From: Erpetoichthys calabaricus
Lineage: Eukaryota; Chordata; Cladistia; Polypteriformes; Polypteridae
Assembly (NCBI RefSeq): GCF_900747795.2
Contig: NC_041401.2
Location: 63,556,199 to 63,620,198 of the forward strand
Length of the DNA stretch: 64,000 nt
Reading direction: 5' to 3'
The translations under genes were made by a program, and so were the position numbers. The notes beneath the pieces were generated by a model, which worked only from the letters and a program-made list of their open reading frames with translations, was not told the origin of the DNA and did not search any database. Position 1 is the stretch's first letter. Every line of letters starts with the position of its first letter. Below are positions 54,614 to 64,000 of the stretch, in pieces.

Positions 54614-56221
54614 CAGTGGTGTGAAAAACTATTTGCCCCCTTCCTGATTACTTATTCTTTTGCATGTTTGTCACACAAAATGTTTCTGATCATCAAACAC
54701 ATTTAACCATTAGTCAAATATAACACAAGTAAACACAAAATGCAGTTTGTAAATGGTGGTTTTTATTATTTAGGGAGAAAAAAAAATCCAAACCTACATG
54801 GCCCTGTGTGAAAAAGTAATTGCCCCCTGAACCTAATAACTGGTTGGGCCACCCTTAGCAGCAATAACTGCAATCAAGCATTTGCGATAACTTGCAATGA
54901 GGCTTTTACAGCGCTCTGGAGGAATTTTGGCCCACTTATCTTTGCAAAATTGTTGTAATTCAGCTTTATTTGAGGGTTTTCTAGCATGAACCGCCTTTTT
55001 AAGGTCATGCCATAGCATCTCAATTGGATTCAGGTCAGGACTTTGACTAGGCCACTCCAAAGTCTTCATTTTGTTTTTCTTCAGCCATTCAGAGGTGGAT
55101 TTGCTGGTGTGTTTTGGGTCATTGTCCTGTTGCAGCACCCAAGATCGCTTCAGCTTGAGTTGACAAACAGATGGCCGGACATTCTCCTTCAGGATTTTTT
55201 GATAGACAGTAGAATTCATGGTTCCATCTATCACAGCAAGCCTTCCAGGTCCTGAAGCAGCAAAACAACCCCAGACCATCACACTGCCACCACCATATTT
55301 CACTGTTGGTATGATGTTCTTTTTCTGAAATGCTGTGTTCCTTTTACGCCAGGTGTAACGGGACATTTGCCTTCCAAAAAGTTCAACTTTTGACTCATCA
55401 GTCCACAAGGTATTTTCCCAAAAGTCTTAGCAATCATTGAGATGTTTCTTAGCAAAATTGAGATGAGCCCTAATGTTCTTTTTGCTTAACAGTGGTTTGC
55501 GTCTTGGAAATCTGCCATGCAGGCCGTTTTTGCCCAGTCTCTTTCTTATGGTGGAGTCGTGAACACTGACCTTAATTGAGGCAAGTGAGGCCTGCAGTTC
55601 TTTAGACGTTGTCCTGGGGTCTTTTGTGACCTCTCGGATGAGTCGTCTCTGCGCTCTTGGGGTAATTTTGGTCGGCCGGCCACTCCTGGGAAGGTTCACC
55701 ACTGTTCCATATTTTTGCCATTTGTGGATAATGGCTCTCACTGTGGTTCGCTGGAGTCCCAAAGCTTTAGAAATGGCTTTATAACCTTTACCAGACTGAT
55801 AGATCTCAGTTACTTCTGTTCTCATTTGTTCCTGAATTTCTTTGGATCTTGGCATGATGTCTAGCTTTTGAGGTGCTTTTGGTCTACTTCTCTGTGTCAG
55901 GCAGCTCCTATTTAAGTGATTTCTTGATTGAAACAGGTGTGGCAGTAATCAGGCCTGGGGGTGGCTACGGAAATTGAACTCAGGTGTGATACACCACAGT
56001 TAGGTTATTTTTTAACAAGGGGGCAATTACTTTTTCACACAGGTTTGGATTTTTTTTCTCCCTAAATAATAAAAACCATCATTTAAAAACTGCATTTTGT
56101 GTTTACTTGCGTTATATTTGACTAATGGTTAAATGTGTTTGATGATCAGAAACATTTTGTGTGACAAACATGCAAAAGAATAAGAAATCAGGAAGGGGGC
56201 AAATAGTTTTTCACACCACTG
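54614..56221 (-). mobile_element. Nearly whole Tc1-like transposon
   Basis: 1608 bp with TA on both sides (54612-54613, 56222-56223). Inverted repeats of about 210 bp start CAGTGGTGTGAAAAACTATT; over that length I count about four substitutions, a one-base run difference and one 10-base indel near the inner edge, so the insertion is fairly young. The single transposase gene runs on the minus strand (55855 to 54833). Confidence 0.9.
54833..55855 (-). pseudogene. Tc1-type transposase with one in-frame stop
   Basis: Cut-and-paste transposase, 340 residues if read through. The N-terminal paired-like HTH (KGYKAISKALGLQRTTVRAI) is followed by GRPTK, an AT-hook-like basic link. The catalytic triad is present: LWTDESKVELFG (Asp), VLQQDNDPKHTS (Asp) and SPDLNPIEMLW (Glu), with 34 residues between the last two (DD34E). 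GGGSVMVWGCFAASGPGRL and the end VIAAKGGPTSY are standard. A TAA at 55427-55429, between HLNDC and DFWENTLW, interrupts an otherwise continuous frame. Host genes are unaffected. Confidence 0.9.
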
Positions 56222-56443
56222 TACTTGCCTCCAGGATAAGTACCGGCAACGTGAACGCTATTTCGTATTTAAAAATGTCTAGATATAGATAATATCCAAA
56301 TCATTGAGACTACAGTTCAATCCCCAATGCGAATCCGGGCTTGCTGCAGTTACGAAGTCGTCCGAAATGGCGAATTTAAGTGTCAGCGCGAGTGCTTTAA
56401 GCAGGCTGGGTTTCTATCTATCAACGGCAGCTTTAACAAAGCG

Positions 56444-57080
56444 TATAAAAAGGTGAGTGGAGCTTAGTTTGACGACACTAACGTCTGACATGCTGCTTCA
56501 CGACACGAGGAGTCAAATTCATTTGACAGTTTGGGTGCAATCGTGGGATTTAATATCTCGCAACAGTCCAAAAATGTCCGTTGACTGAGCCCTACTACGG
56601 GCGGGCATTGCATCCACACTTGAATCACCACCTGGGCATCACGCTTCTAGCCTGAAGGTATGGATGGCTGGGTGGAGTGATTTCATTCAGCACCCTTTCC
56701 TCGTTTGTTACTCAGTGACTTCCTAGATGCCTAAATGTACGAACCATCGCGCAGATGTACTTAATTATGTCTGATATGTTCTCTGTTAAGAGTTAAAATA
56801 ATCATCGTGAAGATGAACTCCATGTGGAAAGCCTTGCGGACGCGGGGCTCTGTGGTAAGCTGATCCGTCTATCTGCTGGCAAGTCTCGACAGGAAATCCA
56901 GCTAAGCGATCGGGGGGTTTGTGTGTGGGGGCTTCTTTTTTTTGGCTAAAATAACCTGACTGTCAGCAGAAGAGCGAGACTCGTTTTTAGATAATACCCG
57001 GCGGGGGTTTGGCAGGGTTGAGTCGGTCCCCGGAGCAACAGCAAAAGGAGAAGGTGCGCGTCAGCAGATTTCTGAGGCAG
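56444..57080 (+). promoter_or_regulatory. CpG-rich region with TATA box and candidate leader exon
   Basis: TATAAAA at 56444-56450 in GCGTATAAAAAGGTGAG, frequent CpGs, and at 57080 a strong donor, GAGGCAG|GTGAGC. In between lies no repeat and no long frame. It could be the 5' end of the next gene to the right, which is outside the window. Motif-level inference only. Confidence 0.2.
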
Positions 57081-58614
57081 GTGAGCATGGAAAGAAACCC
57101 TTTAAGTTCAAACACATTTGCCGAAAAAAAGTATCAGCCCCTTGGCTCTTTCGAGAAGCTTCTCGAAATCCCAGACAGAAGAGATTAACTCTTTGAGGTT
57201 AAATGAATGTCCGTGACTGTCATATAACATTCAGATGAATAGGCTCCGCTCCAGTTCCCGAACCGCTAAGGGCCCCAGTTCTGCTTCGCGATGGCTGCTT
57301 GTCTCATCACGGTAGTAAGGCGGTTCCAGTAACACAATCCCAGCACAACAGCTTTGATAACAAAATAATATAACGGTCTCCGGCCCACTAAATTCCATTC
57401 CCAGGGACTCGCAACTCGAATTTTAATATTTTTAAAGATGTGAGAGAAAAAAAGCCATGCGAATACATGCGGTTTCTATTTTTGGGTTGGGTTTGCTGTC
57501 GATGTTGGGTGTTTATAAACTTGCAAATTCCACGTGGATAACGACGAAGTGAGAGGGTTTGTGCCCAGGACGCCGCATCTACTGTTCAAGGCAGCAGCCC
57601 CAACCACTGCACTATTCTTCTCAGAAAACGAAAGTAAAAGGCTGCAGATTAACACTTACTAAGCTATAACATTGTGGGGACAATATTTTTGAATATACAC
57701 ACTGTCGATGTAATTGTTTTTGCTTTGCACATTTTTAGTTGTGTTCCTTCTCAGTCAAGCACACGATCCCCGTGTCAATCTGAATTCATTAAGCGGCACG
57801 ACCCATTGAAGGAATTGGATTCGACACCACCAGGAGGCTAGTTGATTTGCCAGCTCCGACTCTACCTGAGCAGGTCACTTTATTTACCTGCCTGTGCTCC
57901 AACTGTAAAGGAATTCAAAAACTGTGCCTGCTAGATAAAAATGTCTAATAAGCGGGTGATACTTATTGGTACCAGATTCTGTTACCGTGTCCAGTAAGGG
58001 CATTGATGGAAAACTGTCTACCACCACGGGCATCTGCTTAAGTCTACAACATTGCGGTTCTCGAGTGCAGTATGCTATTGTGAGGTCTGACTGTGACAAA
58101 TTACAGGAATTCTGCAGAATTAGAACTGACGTAATCTGTTGTGGTTAGCTTGCGCCGTTTCGATTAGGGCTCATACTGGTTATAGAGTTCGAGTGAATGT
58201 GGCAGAAACCAGTGCAAAGGTAGTCAATTAAGAGTCTGGTGGGGTCGTCTAGTAAATCAAAAGGGCCAGACAATACTCCAAGGGAAGACAAAACAATGCC
58301 AAAAACAAAGCTAATACCTTTGAAAAGCAACTGTACCTTTTGTGTCTGCTGTGCTCTAAGTGAAAATGACAGGGTGCCAAATAGGGGAGATGGGGTTAAC
58401 TTATCAGTTCTCCATTTATTAAACTGCATAAAATGTCTAAATTTTAGTTATTGGAAAACACAAACATAGAGCTTATCATTAAGCTGCACTCACAACAGCC
58501 AAGGATTTTGTCCAGTCTATTGAGAAATCAGTCAGGTCTCAGTCATGTTGGACAGAAAAAGAGCAGCAAACATCCCAGAAAATAGACATCTAGTAAAGTC
58601 AGCGGCAGAGGTCA
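57081..58614. other. Single-copy sequence; short SINE remnant
   Basis: 57545-57612 resembles a minus-strand tRNA-SINE head (AGTGCAGTGGTTGGGGCTGC on that strand). Nothing else recognised. Confidence 0.35.
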
Positions 58615-58622
58615 TGTCCTAC

Positions 58623-60015
58623 CAGGGCCGGCCCTAACAATTGCGGGGCCCTATGCGAAACGGATTGCGCGGGGCCCAGTCGGGGTAGGGATAAGGATAA
58701 TAAGTGAAAATTAAGATTTTGTATTAGAAAATAAATTCGTCTTTGCATTTTATTCATTCTTTACTAAGTACAAAATCACGATCAAATTAACTTTACTTTA
58801 CGAGCCTTGCGTGTAGCGAAGTCATACAGTATAACATCAAAATTTTGTTTCCTACATAGATCACGCTCAATAGCAAGAATTGCCAAATTGTTCAATCTAT
58901 CTTCATGAATTGTTGACCTCAAGTAATTCTTGATTAGTTTGAGGCGCGAGAAGCTTCTTTCACCAGATGCCACAGTTAAAAAAATGAAAAATGAACAAAA
59001 TAAAGTATTTACTGATTTATTACGTCGTTATTGCATTTGATTACGTGATTTAACGTTTGAACGACAATTTGCATTTGATTATGTCACGTTTGCATTTGAT
59101 TACGAGTAAATAAAATTTAAAAAAATACCTTAAGTCTACCAATTTAGGGGAACTTGAGGTAAGATGAACCACTTTTTAAAATTCCTTGTCAAATCCACAT
59201 TTTTTGCTTTTTACCAGTAATTTTCAGTCAAATTATTGTTAATGATCTGCATATTCATGCGCTTGTCGCTTAGGGATGAATCGGTACGTTTTGAGCAAGT
59301 GTTTGTGAAAAAAATTTTTTTTTATCTTACCCCTACTACGGGTAAGATGAAACAATCGTTTGGGTAGACGAATCACATTATGTTATTTTGTAAAACTATC
59401 TTAAACATTTGAAATGAGAGACTATTCATAAAACAAATTGTATAAAGATACAAGTTGACGTGCCGATGATTCTATGGCTGACTGTTAACATAGGGTGGGT
59501 TATCAATGTACAGGATCTTCGAATTTTATACAACGCTTGTTTCTGAGGAACAAGCTTTACTCACCGGTGAAAAAATCTTTGTCTGGCAGAAAAGAGAAAA
59601 TTTAAACCACTGCCGGTAAATTTCAAACTATTCATCCAAAAAATCGATAACATCATCTCCATAAATAGCTCCTCCTATTTGATTGGTTTCACTGAGCTGA
59701 GCCATCATAAGGTTAAGAACGGTGTCTGTTTCATCTTACCCCAAGTTCCCCTAAATGACGAGTTTAGAGATAAAGCACCCGAGCAGCTACAGTTTTTTTT
59801 CAATTTTATTTACTTGTCGTAATCACTTGAAACAACGACGTAATAGATAAAAAACACCGTAAAAACATAAAAACAGAATAAACACGCTGACCTATACATG
59901 ATTATAAGTTATAATGGTTTAATTTAATAATTTACACCTAGAATTAGCGCGGGGCCTATGAAAGTGCGGGGCCCACTGCGGCCGCATAGGTTGCAGTGGC
60001 CTAAGGCCGGCCCTG
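58623..60015 (-). mobile_element. hAT transposon, internally deleted, with nested MITE
   Basis: Ends CAGGGCCGGCCCTAAC and CTAAGGCCGGCCCTG are inverted repeats, flanked by 8-bp duplications TGTCCTAC and TGCCCTAC (58615-58622, 60016-60023), seven of eight matching. A minus-strand frame (58782-58973) reads SGERSFSRLKLIKNYLRSTI and RLNNLAILAIERDL, the C-terminal dimerisation segment of hAT transposases. The rest of the transposase is missing. A MITE is inserted at 59147-59751. Confidence 0.85.
59147..59751. mobile_element. Mariner-type MITE nested in the hAT element
   Basis: Inverted ends GGGGAACTTGAGGTAAGATG and, on the other strand, GGGGAACTTGGGGTAAGATG differ at one position. TA lies on each side (59145-59146, 59752-59753). 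The phrase GGGTAAGATGAAACAATCG recurs inside. 605 bp, no coding frame. Confidence 0.75.
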
Positions 60016-60023
60016 TGCCCTAC

Positions 60024-61736
60024 CGTGGTCACCAATGCAGCAGCAGATCTGTGAACCCAGGAAACTTCCTGCCTTTAATGAGATTACCAACCAGTCATGA
60101 TGAAATATTGAAACAACACTTAGAGCAACCAAAGTTGAAAAATTACGCTTAACTGTTAATGTTTTTTTTGCTGCTGATCCTGCTTCATATCAAAAAGTAT
60201 GTAACATTATGTTTTAGTATTGTCAAATACTGTGTTCTATTTTACAGTGATTTCACAGGGTTTATGTATTCAGTTCAATTATAAACAAAACCATTTGGCT
60301 GAATTGTGCTTTGCAATTACCAATCTTATGACAGTTTTAAGAATCAGAATGAGGGACAAAGCCTTGCACTGCATATAATACAAAATAAATGTCCATGTTG
60401 CAAAATAGCACTATCTTGTATCTCTATTCAATTTTTTTTTTCTTCACGAAAAACCCTAAGGCCAGGGAAATATATAACATACAGTGAAAACGAAGAAAAC
60501 GGTAAGCTTAAAAAAAAGTTCTAGTCTTTGGGGGGAAAAAAGACCCACTCCATCTGGGAAGATGGCTACCCACCTGTGTTTAGAATCCATACCTGGAGAG
60601 GGTATCAGTCCATTGCAGTGTTACAAAGTCATGACTGTATTTTGTCAGCGCAAACAGTGTTATGGTAGGCTGCTCAGAATCTCCTTGTGGGCTCATGATG
60701 GTTCTGCTGGATGTGATGCACATGTTTTTCCAGAGGTTTCTGAAAGTGTTTGTCTTCACTCTGACAGTCACATTTAGTTGAGCTGGATGCTGCTTGGAGT
60801 TTTCAAGTTATAAAATTGTGAAGAACATTGAAATTCTATCAGACATCTAGCAGCTTGTTTTGCATTTTTCTATTGTTATTGTGTCCTTGTAATATGAGGA
60901 CTAAAAACCCGACTAGATAGTCCAGATAGGACATCGCATCTGCCTCATTCTACACAGTGCGGTGCTATATAAATTAAGAACTCTACGAATTCTACAGTAT
61001 AAGGAATTACTGATGAACAACTGGGTGGAGAGACTTCTTGGGAAACTCTGGATTGTAGAGCATGGTGCTGGGACACTGAAACATTTAACTGGGGCTTTTA
61101 ACAGAGTGGCAGTTTCATGGATGGGTTGAGCTCTCAGTGGATCCTGACAGATTTCAGGGTTAGTGGTGCTGTTAGAATGGAGATTCCATCCCTTCACTCT
61201 CTGTTGCTTGAGGATGGAGATGTCTCTTCAATGTATGGTCACAGAGGGACCATAAAGTAAACAGACAGCATAGATCATTCCTGTCTGCATGTGGTCATTA
61301 CTCTCAGGGTATTATTAGGTCACTGTGCAGATGTCTTAGTCCAGTTAGGGCATCGATAGGTCAGGCAGGCTGTTTACATATTGAGGTCAGATTTGCGGGG
61401 AGGGGAGGTTTGGAGTCCAGCTCCTCGGTTACACCCCAGCACTTATCTCTTTCCATTACATTGAAACATCCTTACCACAAGAACTTTGGCCTTCTCATCC
61501 CAGCTGTGTGCTTCTCTAGGCTAAAACTTGCACACGCTGCCCTCTGGTGGCTCAGCGTGACTTACTCCTATTTATTGACACTGGTTCATGAAAATGAGAT
61601 GACCTAGTGCCCAAATCAGTCCTGTTGGGTACAGCTTGGTCATTTGCGTGTTTTTCCTGAATGAATACATTTTTTACGCAATGAATTAGGAACACTGTTC
61701 ATCAATAAAATTATTTTTAAAAAAAGTGTTGCAATC
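60024..61736. other. No recognised feature
   Basis: Unique-looking sequence. Frames of 60-97 codons here have no recognisable domains or good splice boundaries. Confidence 0.35.
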
Positions 61737-61738
61737 TA

Positions 61739-63383
61739 CAGTGCATCCGGAAAGTATTCACAGCGCATCACTTTTTCCACATTTTGTTATGTTACAGCCT
61801 TATTCCAAAATGGATTAAATTCATTTTTTTTCCTCAGAATTCTACACACAACACCCCATAATGACAACGTGAAAAAAGTTTACTTGACATTTTTGCAAAT
61901 TTATTAAAAATAAAAAAATTGAGAAAGCACATGTACATAAGTATTCACAGCTTTTGCCATGAAGCTGAAAATTGAGCTCCAGCGCATCCCGTTTCCCCTG
62001 ATCATCCTTGAGATGTTTCTGCAGCTTAATTGGAGTCCACCTGTGGTAAATTCAGTTGATTGGACATGATTTGGAAAGGCACACACCTGTCTATATAAGG
62101 TCCCACAGTTGACAGTTCATGTCAGAGCACAAACCAAGCATGAAGTCAAAGGAGTTGTTTGTAGACCTCCGAGACAGGATTGTCTCGAGGCACATATCTG
62201 GGGAAGGTTACAGAAAAATCTCTGCTGCTTTGAAGGTCCCAATGAGCACAGTGGCCTCCATCATCCGTAAGTGGAAGAAGTTCGAAACCACCAGGACTCT
62301 TCCTAGTGCTGGCCGGCCATCTAAACTGAGCGATCAGGTAGAAGGGCCTTAGTCAGGGAGGTGACCAAGAACCCAATGGTCACTCTTTCAGAGCTCCAGA
62401 GGTCCTCTGTGGAGAGAGGAGAACCTTCCAGAAGGACAACCATCTCTGCAGCAATCCACCAATCAGGCCTGTATGGTAGAGTGGCCAGACGGAAGCCACT
62501 CCTTAGTAAAAGGCACATGGCAGCCTGCCTGGAGTTTGCCAAAAGGCACCTGAAGGAATCTCAGACCATGAGAAGGAAAATTCTCTGGTCTGATGAGACA
62601 AAGATTGAACTCTTTGGTGTGAATGCCAGGCATCACATTTGGAGGAAACCAGGCACCGCTCATCACCAGGCCGATACCATCCCTACAGTGAAGCATGGTG
62701 GTGGCAGAATCATGCTGTGGGGATGTTTTTCAGCGGCAGGAACTGGGAGATTAGTCAGGATAAAGGGAAAGATGACTGCAGCAATGTACACAGACATCCT
62801 GGATGAAAACCTGCTCCAGAGCACTCTTGACTTCAGACTGGGGCGACGGTTCATCTTTCAGCAGGACAAGACCATCAGTTGTATCCTGGAAGACAGCCAA
62901 GATATCAAAGGAGTGGCTTCAGGACAACACTGTGAATGCCCTTGAGTGGCCCAGCCAGAGCCCAGACTTGAATCTGATTAAACATCTCTGAAGAGATCTT
63001 AAAATGGCTGTGCACCGATGATTCCCATCCAACCTGATGGAGCTTGAGAGGTGCTGCAGAGGAATGGGCGAAACTGGCCAAGGATAGGTGTACCAAGCTT
63101 GTGGCATCATATTCAAAAAGACTTGAGGCTGTAATTGCTGCCAAAGGTGCATCGACAAAGTATTGAGCAAAGGCTGTGAATACTTATGTACATGTGATGT
63201 CTCAGTTTTTTTATTTTTAATAAATTTGCAAAAACCTTAAGTAAACTTTTTTCACATTGTCATTATGGGGTGTTGTGTGTAGAATTCTGAGGAAAAAAAT
63301 GAATTTAATCCATTTTGGAATAAGGCTGTAACATAACAAAATGTGGAAAAAGTGATGCGCTGTGAATACTTTCCGGATGCACC
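61739..63383 (+). mobile_element. Tc1-like transposon, second family, broken
   Basis: Left end CAGTGCATCCGGAAAGTATT after TA; the right end is the matching ACTTTCCGGATGCAC, its outermost bases and TA lost. Inverted repeats extend about 190 bp. Transposase on the plus strand from 62119: HTH (GEGYRKISAALKVPMSTVAS), [43 protein letters not shown] and [10 protein letters not shown], where the catalytic Glu is Lys. Two frame breaks (about 62345 and 62875) plus that change make it inactive. Confidence 0.88.
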
Positions 63384-64000
63384 TTCCAAAATCCTGCACA
63401 GACTGTGACCAGGCATGGAATTTCAACACAGGACAATGGAACTGCCAATTACTGTAATACCAAATATCAACAGCTGTAGAAAAAGCCAGACTAAAAGTAT
63501 AAACTAGTGACCCCAGAAAAAGGCAAAGAGCTCAAAACAAAAACAAAATGCAAGATGCAAGCTGGTTACACTTCCTTGGCTAAAAGAACCTATCAAAGCC
63601 ATTTTCAATTAGACAGAAATTCACAGTGAAGAAAGTCTTCAAATGTTTCTTAAACACATTGAGAAATTTTGAATGGGATGGGCAGATACACCTGAGGAGT
63701 CTGGATTGAGGTTTAATGTACACCGAGGTGGCATCACCAGCCACCATTCACAGGTAGACCTAAGTAGGCAAATACAGAATGGATGCCACCTTCCGGTTCA
63801 GAAAGTGAATGCATGGGTTAAAGTCCAAATGTACACATTAAAACCACATTTTTAATAAACCTGCAGCATTGTTAAACAACACCATACAAGACCTGTTTTT
63901 CATTCATGCTCTGAATGTTCTTATTACATTACTGGGCATAACCTGGCTGCATCATGTGCAAGGAATCAAGTATGGATGGATTACTAATGCAACTGACCCA
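63384..64000. other. Right edge, nothing recognised
   Basis: Unique-looking A-rich sequence with no repeat family or exon identified. Confidence 0.35.

Overview
The window looks like ordinary nuclear DNA of a ray-finned fish. It has one split gene with long introns, canonical GT/AG splice sites and a dense mix of fish-type repeats: tRNA-derived SINEs, a 5S-rRNA-derived SINE, Tc1/mariner, hAT, Helitron-like and piggyBac remnants, RTE- and L2/CR1-like LINE pieces and long tetranucleotide arrays. The repeat mix recalls polypterid fish (bichir/reedfish). That is inference from memory of repeat families, not proof.

The only gene I can support confidently is SERPINF2 (alpha-2-antiplasmin, the plasma inhibitor of plasmin), on the + strand from the start codon at 13661 to the stop at 38082. 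Seven coding exons join in phase to a 512-residue protein: signal peptide, a proline/threonine-rich acidic N-terminal extension, the serpin fold, a reactive loop with arginine at the expected P1 position, and a short tail ending in lysine. A non-coding first exon must lie upstream; a candidate with liver-type promoter motifs is at about 11.06-11.26 kb. The 3' UTR runs to a poly(A) signal at 39273.

Layout: 0-13.6 kb is repeat-bearing flank with one isolated candidate exon (322-379). 13.7-26.9 kb is SERPINF2 intron 1 of the coding part, holding a piggyBac relic, a 5S-derived SINE, an RT-bearing LINE, several tRNA-SINEs and a Tc1 relic. 26.9-28.4 kb carries a tight block of four exons. 28.4-33.2 kb is an intron with an LTR-like fossil and a Helitron-like element. 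33.4-37.7 kb is the last intron, with elements stacked inside one another. 38.1-39.3 kb is the 3' UTR with internal repeats. 39.8-42.1 kb is a degenerate tandem array of about 355-bp units. 42.8-46 kb holds L2/CR1 tails split by a second LTR-like fossil, and MITE copies. 46-58 kb is CpG-retaining, mostly single-copy sequence with promoter-like spots, a nearly whole Tc1 transposon (54614-56221) and an internally deleted LINE. 58.6-60.0 kb is a hAT element with a nested mariner-type MITE. 61.7-63.4 kb is another Tc1 transposon.

No second host gene is recognisable, no RNA gene beyond RNA-derived SINEs, and nothing prokaryotic or CRISPR-like. The less ordinary signals are a Penelope-type insertion with a 14-bp target duplication and a hammerhead-like core, the tandem array just past SERPINF2, the shared 3' tail of the main SINE and a LINE, and the lineage-specific N- and C-termini of the antiplasmin.
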